A model generated the notes under the pieces. The model was not told where the DNA came from. It searched no databases and was given only the letters and a program-made list of their open reading frames with translations. Positions 1 to 10,175 of a stretch of DNA of 64,000 bases are shown here, one piece after another (positions within the stretch are counted from its first letter, which is position 1; every line of letters begins with the position of its first letter). This stretch comes from Eretmocerus hayati (taxonomy: Eukaryota; Arthropoda; Insecta; Hymenoptera; Aphelinidae), in the NCBI GenBank assembly GCA_029851415.1, contig CM056743.1, positions 24,156,905-24,220,904 on the forward strand, read 5' to 3'. Position numbers and translations under genes: made by a program.

Positions 1-125
1 CTGGAGAAGGTGTAACTGTTCAGAGAAATCGAATTGACCTCCAATGCCAAAACCAAGGTCTGCATCGAATGTCCTCAAAACAAAGAAATAAGTATTCCGG
101 AAGTTCTCCCGATCCCCAGCCATAT
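1..125 (-). CDS. Possible exon running off the window edge (unproven)
   Basis: On the minus strand a pyrimidine-rich tract ending in CAG (about 126-140) is followed by a frame open for 41 codons to the window edge, beginning with an ATG at 123-121 (MAGDRENFRN...). Its phase (two bases before the ATG codon) would fit the phase-1 donor of the Dpr-type exon at 12274, which lies upstream on the same strand. Against it: 41 open codons are common by chance, the plus strand is also open here for about 60 codons, and the peptide matches no family I recognise. Recorded only because of the acceptor and phase agreement. Confidence 0.15.
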
Positions 126-832
126 CTGAAAAAGGGGAGGGCACTTTTTTCCCAGAATCCGTATATTATGCGCAAATTGAAGATTGTGTAATCTCCCAAT
201 TCGAGGATTTAAGAAGTCTTTCTACATTAGGGTGGGCCAGAAAAGGTTTTTTTCGAAAATCGATACGCCCTAGCGTGGAAATGTTGTGTTTGTACATATA
301 GATGTGAAAAAAATTTCGCTGGATGCTGAGAAATGAGATTTTAGGTCCCAGCAAGAGCCCTAGTAAAAAAAAGTGCCTCATGATCATATATGACCACGTT
401 CCGGGCCGAACTATGGTCATATATGACAACCTATGACTGACTATGGTCTATGCCGGTATCATTTAATAGGTCGTCATAGGTCTTCATACTTAATCATGAG
501 GATTGAGAGGCAACTCGTGAGTGGTCGTGGCACATCGTGATTGGGCGGGTACAAGAATTTTCCCCGAAAATGTATTTTCGAGAGGAGGGAAAACTTGCTG
601 TTTGACCCTCAAAGGCGCTTATTTGGTGGCAAAAATGTTTCAAGTCAACGTGCAATATGGAGCCTCAGTCATGACTCAGTGCTCTTAAAATGTATAAGTA
701 TTGGATTATTGCTGGCCGCAACGAGGATCCTCCAATTTGGTTCTGATCATTTCTAATATCACAAGCTGACCGTAATCATCGAAACCGCCACTTGTGCTAT
801 TTCCGAGTGAATTCGGAAGAGGATGTCTTATT

Positions 833-2685
833 GTAAAATTTAATTTGATGCACTAGGGTTGGATTCGCTGCCACTCGAATCCCAATTAGAGTGTCAAGAA
901 TAATTTTTGTGAGCCCTACGAGGCTTTTCCATGACTCCAAGGACTCCTTAACAGTTGTGTACCACTCGATGTGACAAAATTGACTTTAGCGAAAGGTTAT
1001 TTTGAAGGTAGTTGACCCTGCTAGACACTGAGAAAGGTATTGAGAGCATAGCATTAATTCCATGGGCAGGGAATCCGCGTTTGATAGCAAGAGACAGAAA
1101 CTTTGATTAAATAGTAAAATTCCTGCCAATGGAACTAATCTCAAGATCGCAATACCCCTTTCTTCAGTTAATGTCTGGGTCACTTTCCCTCAAAATAACC
1201 TATAGTTGTCGTCGATTTAGTCAAATTGAGCGGTATACGCAGCTACCACGGGACTCATGGAGTCGTGGAAGGGCTTCGTAGGGCTTACAGGTCTCATTCG
1301 TGATATTTTTGTTTTGTTTTGATTTGAGTGATCACAAATCCAATACTAGTCCATCAAATTGAGTCTTACAATAAATTATTTTGAAGGAAATTTCTAGGGC
1401 TTTTCTTTGGAAATAGTTCAGAACCCTAACACCCAATTGGTATGCTGGGGTGGCTATTTTATAGAAAAAAGTGCCTCAAAAATCCTTCTACAAATTACTG
1501 ACCACTTTGACTCACTCGAATGATACCTAAAATTTATATTTCTGATGACATCCAATCCAGAAAGTATGATGAAATTGAATTCAGAGCTGTCTGAGAAGCT
1601 CTAGCTATTTAGAAAATAGTTTTCCACTTTTTTTTACTTTCAGTGCCCAAGACAAATTCTTGGAAAGCCATGACACGAGAATAATGCTCCTAAAAATGTC
1701 TACTTGTAGATTGCAATACACTAATCGAAACAAATTTTGAAAGAATTTTTCTTGACACGTCAGAATGTTCATGGTTTACAACATGATTCAAGATGACTTA
1801 ACAAGTTCGCTACGGCGGGGTCCAACGGTGGGCCCCGCGGAATTTCATCTTTCAATCTCCACCAGCCCATAATTACTCGAAAAATATCTCCAATCAGAAT
1901 CCTTCGAGGTGACTTACTTTGCCTAGGGCATAAGATACGAGCCAAGGAAAAGTTTACTCCCGTCCAAATATATTTGCCTAAATACGGGAGTCCAGTTCAT
2001 GACAAGAATTGAATTACCAAAAATCGTCGCCGCAGCGAACGTGTTAAAGTCTGGCAAGGTCCAAGAAGGCCCAGAAGAGGTTGTGAAGTGGTGAAGCAAT
2101 AGGTTCATGAGCCTGTTTTAAATGCTGAGAGAAAAATTGCGATTAGTGCAAGCGATCCAGGGTCATTTATTAATTGCTGAGCCAATGCTTCAAATTTTGA
2201 ATTTGTAGCAGAATCACTTATATAAACCCGGTTGATGCAATTAAATTCCTGGACCTCAAAAATGTTGGAACTATCATTTTTTGACACGCGACAACGAGAA
2301 GAAAAACCTATAGAAGGAAAGAAAAGGTCGGAGATAATGACGAGGAAATTGACATAGAATTCCTCAGTACTCACAGCAGAAGGTTATATACAGAAAAATA
2401 CACGGAAATTAATAAGATTGCTGCTATGGTTACGCATTATTTCTGATCACGTGTAAGTTGTCAACCCTCAGTCTTTAAAAGCTTCCGTGGTCGGAGACGT
2501 TTTAATTCGAGCAGCTATCTAGTTGAATGTGCTCTATCCCATGACTGACTCGAAAATTTGTTGGGAAGCCGTTCTGATGAGTGGATCGATGATTAACCCG
2601 GATCTCGTATTGACCGATCACAGTGGCACCTCAAAACTTCTCAAATTGAGTTCCTCACATTTTAAAGCAAGAGGAAAAGAATATA
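833..2685. other. Interior of the CCCTAG element, no recognisable gene
   Basis: About 1.85 kb of AT-rich sequence between the left inverted end and the CAGGGTGTCC foldback. Frames are under 95 codons, overlap on opposite strands and resemble nothing I know. I see no splice-bounded exon, RNA gene or clear repeat. Confidence 0.5.
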
Positions 2686-3453
2686 CAGGGTATCCGAAAA
2701 GTAAGTAGCCGCCTTTTTTCTGGAACGGTTAGGAATTGGGAAAAACCTCGGAACACGTGTTCCCTAGTTTTGAGGGGAACATCCGTTGGTGACGTTGTTT
2801 TTGACCTTGAAGGTCATTCCCAAGGTCATTTGGAGGTCAAATTGAATTTTTTCAACGGAAACACCTACTTTGATTTCGCTTTTGACCTCTGATTTCGCAA
2901 GAACGTGGTAAATTATGAAACTTCTGCCCGAAACATTTTTTTCTTTCGTGATTTCATTCTTTCTAAAAGTTTTTCCATAAAAATTCTAGATTAAGCTTCT
3001 CTTCCCTTCATAAATCGAGTAGCCCTCCAGATGACCTTGCAAATAACCCCCAAGGAAAAACGAGGTCACTAGCTCATTCTTACTGTGATCATGAACAACT
3101 TTTATCCCAACCATTTTTCGATAAAATGCTCACTCTTGGACCTACAGAGGTTACCGTCAACTCGTGCTGACCTCCATTTACCTCGCAAAGATCTAGTTGA
3201 ATCAGAAAAAGTTTCAGGCGAAAGTTTGATGATTTTCCACGTTCTTTCGGAATTCGAGGTCAAAAGTAGGTGTCTCTATTTGAGACAATTGAGTTGACCT
3301 CTAAATTACCTTGAAAATGACCTACAAAGTAAAAAACGAGGTCACCATCAGATGTCCCCTTTAAAATTAGGGTACATATGTTCCGGGGTTTTCCCCGATT
3401 CTTAACCATTTCAGAAGAAAAGGGGGGAGAGTACTTACTTTTCGGACACCCTG
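2686..3453. mobile_element. CAGGGTGTCC foldback MITE (Tc1/mariner-like ends)
   Basis: A 768 bp palindrome flanked by TA on both sides (2684-2685 and 3454-3455). Its ends read CAGGGTATCCGAAAAGTA and TACTTTTCGGACACCCTG. Arms share GAAAAACC..GGAACA..TGTTCC and GAGGTCA/TGACCTC blocks but are clearly diverged. CAGGGTGTCC termini with TA duplications are a widespread arthropod non-autonomous type. Repeated ends of the form GACCTTGAA/TTGAGGTCA occur inside. There is no coding capacity; the insertion lies inside the 10.5 kb CCCTAG element and is therefore younger than it. Confidence 0.75.
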
Positions 3454-4112
3454 TATGTGGTCCTTCACGTGTGGGTACATGAAGTACTGTCAAAAAAATA
3501 TCACAGATCTAAAGGCACTAGGGCGTTCCTGATAATCTCTGACATAAAGACTCTTTCTCGACTAAGATGTTTTGTCAGAAAAAGTGTACGGTTTCTCTGA
3601 CGAAGCATTTGAGAAAGAGTCCCCAAATTTATGGACAGTGAGGAAATCGGACTACGAGAAAATTCCTCTGAATTGTTGTTGGAAAGAATCAAGAACAGTG
3701 CTAGTATTAGTTCAAACGTTACTCCTTTCTAGATTGCACAATGACTGGTCCGATTTTTGAGAACAATCCTTCGTCAGATAAACCGTCATTTCTCGGACCA
3801 GGAACAACCAAGAAGAATTTTCAAGAGTGAATTATGAAGCTCTTGACTTCTATTTGTGATGCTTTCGGAATCATTTTGATTTAGATTTTAATACCTGACA
3901 CAAGGAAGTGAGAAAGTTAACTCAATTTTTATGAATTCCATCAAATGTGTGACTTGACCTGGCAGCAATCTGCCGTATTGGATGAAAAGAACCCCAAAGA
4001 GTTCTTGAGGTACTTGGAGAAAGCTCAAAGCATGGTCCTAATTTAAGTAGATAGGATAATTCCCCAATGAAGAGATTTTCCTTTTACAATGCAAACTTTC
4101 GATCGGTAATGT

Positions 4113-4205
<93 letters not shown>

Positions 4206-4406
4206 CGCACGCACACTGCTACCCCGCCCCCTCAACACACAGAGAAAGGGATGCTCTAATCACCAACTTTAGGTAAAATGGGTTCCATCTGAGTAATGGG
4301 TCAACTGTGAAATATGACAGAAAAATATGAAACCTCGTGAGAAATCACGAAAACAGCATGCTTTATATAGAATACTTTGCATAAATATTTATATGTAACT
4401 CTGAAA
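3454..4406. other. Unassigned interior sequence of the CCCTAG element with a microsatellite
   Basis: Mostly featureless AT-rich DNA. A weak, diverged inverted repeat spans about 3570-3800 (TTTCTCTGACGAAG against CTTCGTCAGATAAA). It also holds the TC/AC microsatellite listed separately. No gene is supported. Confidence 0.4.
4113..4218. repeat. (TC)n-(AC)n compound microsatellite
   Basis: About 12 TC units run directly into about 35 AC units, ending in impure ACGC units. The reading frames across it (runs of Thr-His or Cys-Val) are artefacts of the repeat. Confidence 0.97.
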
Positions 4407-4507
4407 CCCAAGTGAAAAAATTTTATGTAGTTTATATATGGATTATATATTGATTTTCTATATATAATTCATATATATTTTGGGTAATATAGAACGGCTA
4501 TATGAAC

Positions 4508-4765
4508 TACGTAAAATAGTACATTAAGCAATCAGGGTGGGAAAGAGGATTCCCGCACGAGTGGCCGGGAAGAGTGCGAGAAAGTAACATTCTCGCACGA
4601 TTCCATTTTCTCGCACGGTCATTATGTTGTTCTCGCGAAGCGAGAACAACATAATATCCGTGCGAGAATGTGGAAAAAGTGAGAGAATGTTACTTTCTCG
4701 CACGGTTCCAGCGACGAGTGCGGGAACTTCCCACCCGTGTTGCTTATACTATTTTATGTAACCCG
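4508..4765. mobile_element. Foldback with TCTCGCAC/GTGCGAGA motif array
   Basis: A palindrome of about 258 bp. Its ends read AAAATAGTACATTAAGCAA and TTGCTTATACTATTTTA, and it centres on GTTCTCGCGAAGCGAGAAC near 4637. The nonamer GTGCGAGAA, or its complement, occurs about five times. It forms the left edge of the 4513-8345 element and may be either its terminus or a separate MITE of the same family. The same design, with GTGCGTAAA and GTGCGCAAA in place of GTGCGAGAA, recurs at 57566-57833 and 59250-59460. Confidence 0.65.
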
Positions 4766-5050
4766 TGCGGAAAACTGTGCCTCCACGGTATTTGAACGCA
4801 TTAACCGATAAGATCATTAGAATTGTTTTTTGAAATTCTGTCTTCTATTCAATCCATAGACGATTCTATTCCGTTGATAAATGTTTTGAAATTTTTATCA
4901 CATTGATTGACAAATAGTTCCTGATCATTATGAATGGACTGCAAAATTTCGATTAGTACACAAGACGCACTATATTAACCACTATTGATCTGGTACATGA
5001 AGGCGAATCAGGGGGTAAGGGGGCGCTGGAGGGGGACGAGAGCGGGGTCC

Positions 5051-5886
5051 AGGGGGGTTATTTTAAACTCTGGTCGTGGCTGTCCGACCACTCGCACTGG
5101 CCGCACGGCCAGCGCGGCGCTTGGAGAGAGCCACGGCTAGCTACGGCGTTCATCCGGCAACGACTCGCGTGCTTCTGCTTCGCATTGTAGACATTGAATT
5201 GCATTAGATTCGGGAATTGTCACCTAGAAGTATGTTCGAGCAGCTGCACAATAATTGAATTCATGCTAAGATAGAGATTAGAGGGGCTAAGACACAAAGT
5301 GACAGTTTTTCAGTCTAATGTGAGGTTACATTGGTTCTCTTTCTCTCCCTCTCTGTAACCTCACAACGTATTTTCTGTCTGAATTTGTGCCAGAATGCAA
5401 ATGTGATGAGTGGTGATGTGCCTAAATCCTCAATGAGAGTTGTGGCAAAATTTCTTCCACAGGTTCTCATCATCATCATTATGCTGCAGACTTCTCAACC
5501 GAAAGAAGAAAATTTTGTTGTGAGACAGCTCAAGCAGTTTTCAAAGATTCTATGTAAAGAGTTTTTGGCCTCAATGTTGATCAACAAATCAATTTTACAT
5601 TACCATCCTTTGAAACTTGAGCGCTGACTTGAAGTGACTTCAAAAAGTCATTGCTCTGCTGTAACAACCTGAATAAAATCATCCTGGCGATTCAATAGGT
5701 TTATTTGTTCTTGGTGAAACCAATGTGCTCCAGTTTTGAGTGAATGTGGTGTCCTCCACATAGTTGTACCTTGAGATACATTATTCTATGATTCTGGTAT
5801 CGTTGAACAATCAGATCTTGGTATAAGAAGAACGACAAAGTTATGTCAACATGATTGACATCTTCTGTTGAGTCAAGTTTCACTCA
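5051..5886. repeat. Left arm of a 0.85 kb inverted repeat (about 98 percent identical)
   Basis: Pairs in inverse orientation with 6346-7207. Differences are a handful of substitutions plus a 24 bp block present only in the right arm. A 98-codon frame (5331-5627: ...CQNANVMSGDVPKSS...) occurs in both arms. I do not recognise the peptide, and its conservation follows from the recent origin of the repeat, not necessarily from selection. Confidence 0.9.
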
Positions 5887-6345
5887 CAATCAAACATGAA
5901 CGTTTAATGGAATCTCTTATACAAGTGGCCAACAAAATTGTATTTCAGGTTTCCAGGGATTATGTCCTTGGGCCAATACCTAAAATATTAGTTGGTAAAA
6001 GATGAGCATGCATTGGTTGGAAAATGATGTGGAAAATGATATGAATAAAATGCATGAGTGGGCGCGCACATATCCCATCATGTTATAGTTCATGATATAC
6101 AAAACTTCTATGTCTTTGCATAAGTCGCTCGCATACATGAAGAGCTGGATGTTGATTGTATCATATATTTGGCAGTAAATAATTCAGATTAGCAGAAAAA
6201 ACATTTCTGATATTTATACTGATTTTGATGGATGGAAGTGGGATTTGAATCCCAATCAGTTTTGAATCATCTAACTTGAGATCAGGATGGACAGATAATT
6301 TTATTCGCCCTTTTTATATATAAGAGATTACATTGGATGTCCATG

Positions 6346-7207
6346 TGAGTGAAACTTGACTCAACAAAAGGTGTCAATCATGTTGACATAACTTTGTCGT
6401 TCTTCTTATACCAAGATCTGATTGTTCAACGATACCAGAATCATAGAATAATGTATCTCAAGGTACAACTATGTGGAGGACACCACATTCACTCAAAACT
6501 GGAGCACATTGGTTTCACCAAGAATGAATAAACCTATTGAATCGCCAGGATGATTTTATTCAGGTTGTTACAGCAGAGCAATGACTTTTTGAAGTCACTT
6601 CAAGTCAGCGCTCAAGTTTCAAAGGATGGTAATGTAAAATTGATTTGTTGATCAACATTGAGGCCAAAAACTCTTTACATAGAATCCATAGACATAGGAA
6701 GTAATAGAATCTTTGAAAACTGCTTGAGCTGTCTCACAACAAAATTTTCTTCTTTCGGTTGAGAAGTCTGCAGCATAATGATGATGATGAGAACCTGTGG
6801 AAGAAATTTTGCCACAACTCTCATTGAGGATTTAGGCACATCACCACTCATCACATTTGCATTCTGGCACAAATTCAGACAGAAAATACGTTGTGAGGTT
6901 ACAGAGAGGGAGAGAAAGAGAACCAAATGTAACCTCACATTAGACTGAAAAACTGTCACTTTGTGTCTTAGCCCCTCTCATCTCTATCTCAGCATGAATT
7001 TAATTATTGTGCAGCTGCTCGAACATACTTCTAGGTGACAATTCCCGAATCTAATGCAATTCAATGTTTACAATGCGAAGCAGAAGCACGCGAGTCGTTG
7101 CCGGATGAACGCCGTAGCTAGCCGTGGCTCTCTCCAAGTGCCGCGCTGGCCGTGCGGCCAGTGCGAGTGGTCGGACAGCCACGACCAGAGTTTAAAATAA
7201 CCCCCCT
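6346..7207. repeat. Right arm of the 0.85 kb inverted repeat
   Basis: Mirror of 5051-5886 with a spacer of about 460 bp. It contains an extra 24 bp near 6683-6706 (around CCATAGACATAGGAAG) that duplicates a local TAGAAT context. The outer boundary abuts the GC-rich hairpin block at 7201. High identity, compared with the 85-90 percent of surrounding element arms, points to a younger duplication or gene conversion. Confidence 0.9.
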
Positions 7208-7290
7208 GGGGCGGAAGCCCCCGCCGGGGGGTTTGGGGGGCGGAGCCCCCCGACTGAAAAAAACGCCTGAAAGATGTATCAAAAAACGAA
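7201..7290. repeat. GC-rich GGGGCGGAGCCCCC hairpin block
   Basis: A run of short self-complementary GC stems (GGGGCGGAAGCCCC, GGGGGGCGGAGCCCCCC) followed by an A-rich tract and a weakly conserved downstream stretch. A closely similar block with the same order of stems and a similar following sequence (CTGAAAAAAA..GGATCAAAAAA) lies at 57895-58010. It is part of the GTGCGNRAA element family. Function unknown. Confidence 0.7.
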
Positions 7291-8177
7291 CTTGCCATCC
7301 AGTACATTACGATGCTGCACAAGTTGAAAAAATCCTCAATTTCCAGAAATTTCAAATTCTGTTTGATGAAATTCAGGTTCTAAAAAAAACTCAGTAATAG
7401 AACTCTTGAATAAGTAGATTTTATTGAATTGAAATCACAAATACTCATAAAATATACTTTTGTGAGTATATTGGCTCAAATTAAATGAACAGCACATTTT
7501 TCATGGATATCAACTACAATACAAAATGCATGGAATCATTTTGACCTAGTTGAAGAATCAATCTCCACATATTGTTATGAACCAATTTAAATTTTTTGAA
7601 TCCAATTCATCTAGAGAATATAAACAAAAAATCTTCTATTTTACGTGTGATGATGGGATTCATTCTCCATAACCAATCGTCAATTTTTATAAAAATATTG
7701 AGCTCCTGCTCATTCTGATTTGATCATCTAGTTGCCTATCATCTGTTGAATGACAGAAACATATCTAGAGAATATCAACAAAACATGTTCATCTTACGAG
7801 TGATTCTCGAATATATTCTCTAGCATCAATGGTCAATTCTAATGATAATTTATTGAGTCCTGCTCATCCTATTTTGATCATCTAGTTGTAAATAATCTAT
7901 TGGATGACAGAATTGTATCTAAAAAAATTATTACGCTTCCATCTGAAAAATGAAATTAAAAATTTTACACAACTGTTGCAGCAATGTCATTTACGAATCG
8001 ATCATCTTTGACAGAATCATTATCACGCTATTTACGTTGATTCGCTGCTGCGAAAAGTAATTCTGCAAGATATATCGATAAAAATTGACAAACTGATAGA
8101 TTTTTACAAGTTTTCAAATTCTTATCAGAATCGTGATCAATTCATTATTGTACTGATCTGATTCTTCTAGAAACATA
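7291..8177. other. AT-rich interior of the GTGCGNRAA element
   Basis: About 0.9 kb with no supported gene. Two stretches repeat loosely: ATCTAGAGAATAT(C/A)AACAAA with a following TTGATCATCTAGTTG, near 7610-7750 and 7770-7890, suggesting an old internal duplication. Confidence 0.4.
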
Positions 8178-8520
8178 GTGCGAAAGTTACTTTCTCGCAC
8201 GCTTAATCGTGCAGTGTAATGTCATATTCTCTCACGGATGGGATTTGGAACTGTGCGAGAATGCTTTTACGCATCACTTTTGGCACGGGTATCATGCATA
8301 AAGAGTTAACTTTACACACAGTTTTACGCACGGAGTTCCTTAAAACTTTTTTCGTATAGAATCGGCTCTGAAACAGCCGTTTTTAAACGAACGTTCAATT
8401 TTTCAGCATTCTCCCGATAAAATGAAAGCTTTTAAGCTCGAAAGCAAATTTTTCAGCAAAGTTATTCGTATCATATTGCTAACACACTGAGAAATACATA
8501 AAATATTGTGCTTATACTCA

Positions 8521-8675
8521 CAAGGAGAGTCCGGAGTCTCCGGGTGCTGAAATCTCACTAAAATTTTTTCACAGTTTCGTACAACGTAGAATATGATGAA
8601 GAATCCAAAGCAACTCTGTCAAATGGGCCTTCTGTTCAGATTTACAAGCAAAAACGTTAGCATTGGAAGTATATC

Positions 8676-8721
<46 letters not shown>

Positions 8722-8886
8722 TTTAAACATGGGCCTATCATGGGCAATGCTAACGTTTTTGCTTATAACTCTGGGCAGGGGGCCCATTTGACGGAGTTAC
8801 TCTGGATTCTTCATATTCTAGGTGGTACGAAACTGTAAAAAAATTTTGGTGAGATTTCAGGACCCGGAGACTCTGGACTTCCCTTG
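8521..8886. mobile_element. CAAGG-family foldback, subfamily A, copy 1
   Basis: A palindrome of 366 bp with ends CAAGGAGAGTCC and GGACTTCCCTTG, flanked on both sides by TCA (8518-8520, 8887-8889), a 3 bp target duplication. Arms run through TGCTGAAATCTCAC and CAAATGGGCC. The loop holds a long TA run (8678-8718) and the family-wide core ending in CATGGGCCTATCATGGG and CAATGCTAACG. The element, with 30 bp of its left flank (GAAATACATAAAATATTGTG), is tandemly duplicated immediately to the right. Confidence 0.85.
8678..8718. repeat. (TA)n microsatellite in foldback loop
   Basis: About 20 TA units inside the loop of the first CAAGG foldback. The second copy has a shorter run at 9069-9094, so length has changed since duplication. 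Confidence 0.95.
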
Positions 8887-8923
8887 TCAGTGGGAAATAC
8901 ATAAAATATTGTGCTTATACTCA

Positions 8924-9263
8924 CAAGGAGAGTCCGGAGTCTCCGGGTGCTGAAATCTCACCAAAATTTTTTCACTGTTTCGTACCACGTAGAATATGAT
9001 GAAGAATCCAAAGCAACTCTGTCAAATGGGCCTTCTGTTCAGATTTACAAGCAAAAACGTTAGCATTGAAATATATATATATATATATATATATCACTTT
9101 TTAACATGGGCCTATCATGGGCAATGCTAACGTTTTTGCTTATAACTCTGGGCAGGGGGCCCATTTGACGGAGTTACTCTGGATTCTCCATATTCTAGGT
9201 GGTACGAAACTGTAAAAAAATTTTGGTGAGATTTCAGGACCCGGAGACTCTGGACTCCCCTTG
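8924..9263. mobile_element. CAAGG-family foldback, subfamily A, copy 2
   Basis: Second member of a tandem duplication with a 403 bp period (the flank GAAATACATAAAATATTG starts at 8491 and again at 8894). Ends are CAAGGAGAGTCC and GGACTCCCCTTG; flanks are TCA on the left and TGA on the right. It is near-identical to copy 1 outside the TA run. The whole pair sits in the centre of the CCCAAGTG palindrome. Confidence 0.85.
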
Positions 9264-9517
9264 TGAGTCAGCAATATGATACGAATAACTCTGCTGAAAA
9301 ATTTGCTTCCGATCTTAAAAGCTTTCATTTTATCGGGAGAATGCTGAAAAATTGAACTTTCGTTTAAAAACGGCTGTTTTAGAGTCGATTGTATACGAAA
9401 AAAATTTTTTTACGTAGTTCATATAGCCATTCTATATTACCAAAAATATATATGAATTATACATAGAAAATCAATACATAATCCATATATAAACTACATA
9501 AAATTTTTTCACTTGGG

Positions 9518-10016
9518 AAGTTTGCCGAAAACTTACTCAATACATTTTCCGATAGAATGCGTTCTCTCCGAGTTATTGACAATAGAACAGGCAAGTCTGT
9601 GAGGGGAGTGTGACACTAGTTACGCACTAAAAGTTCAAAAGAATAGGACTCGAATACTATAAAAATTTGATCGCTGCGGGAAGTGAACCCGCCATAACCT
9701 ACAACAATAATCTTCTGGCCTTACGAATCTCGGTTTCTTACTCAGCGGTTGCAAAATATGCCATATATATTTCCGAGCATAACGAAGGTCACTCGCATGA
9801 TTAGCCTTTTTTCACTCATATTTCTTGTATTTTTCAGGACTCAAGTGAGAAAATCGAACATTTCATTGAGTCCATACTGTGTTCCAAGGGTGTGAGAAAG
9901 TTAAACGAGTTCTATAATCTTTATCTTCTCATCTGCCCTTGAAAAATCAAATTCGAGTCCGTCAAAATACGGTTGACGTTTTCGCGCACTTGCCCAACAT
10001 TGAAAAGTGTCGGAAA
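9518..10016. other. Unassigned sequence inside the CCCTAG element
   Basis: About 0.5 kb with no gene. On the minus strand, GCGGGTTCACTTCCCGC (about 9678-9694) forms a perfect T-arm-like hairpin with a B-box-like core, followed by a T5 run, but no convincing A box or cloverleaf. Probably a decayed tRNA-related or SINE remnant, or chance. Confidence 0.3.
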
Positions 10017-10175
10017 GACATCCTCTTCCGAATTTACACGGAAATAGCACAACTGGCGCGGCGGTTTCGACGATTATTGTCAGCTTGTGACATTATAGGG
10101 ATGATCAGAACCAAATCGGAGGATCCTCGTTGCGGCCAGCAATAATCCAATACTTATAGGTTTTAAGAGCACTAA

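Larger units (their letters stand above)
4513..8345. mobile_element. 3.8 kb non-autonomous element of the GTGCGNRAA motif family
   Basis: Inserted in the A/T tract of the CCCAAGTG palindrome's left arm. Near the left, CCGTGCGGAAAACTGTG (about 4764) mirrors CACAGTTTTACGCACGG near 8335, giving short subterminal inverted repeats. GTGCGAGAA/TTCTCGCAC and TTTTACGCAC motifs crowd both ends (4550-4740, 8178-8335). The interior carries a 0.85 kb inverted repeat and a GC-rich GGGGCGGAGCCCC block. No transposase-like frame is present. Exact ends are uncertain by tens of bases because the target is a homopolymer run. Confidence 0.55.
4407..9517. mobile_element. CCCAAGTG palindromic element, split by a 3.8 kb insertion and enlarged by CAAGG foldbacks
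   Basis: The left segment 4407-4512 (CCCAAGTGAAAAAATTTTATG...) is inverted at 9411-9517. When the block 4513-8345 is removed, the left arm continues without a break (…CTACGTAAAA then TTTTTCGTATAGAATCGG), and this matches the right arm 9268-9410. The arms therefore continue through 8346-8482 against 9268-9405, with REV-type pairs such as AAAACGGCTGTTTTAGAG. In the middle lies the duplicated CAAGG foldback. No clear target duplication is visible at the outer ends. No transposase frame is present. Confidence 0.65.

Noticed and set aside
3..194. Plus-strand frame open from the window start (GEGVTVQRN...)
   Set aside because: No recognisable domain, and it conflicts with the equally open minus-strand frame; neither can be preferred on sequence alone.
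4038..4276. Frames of His-Thr or Cys-Val repeats
   Set aside because: They are translations of the TC/AC microsatellite.
9660..9745. tRNA gene on the minus strand
   Set aside because: Only a T-arm-like hairpin and T5 run are present; no A box, anticodon arm or acceptor stem.
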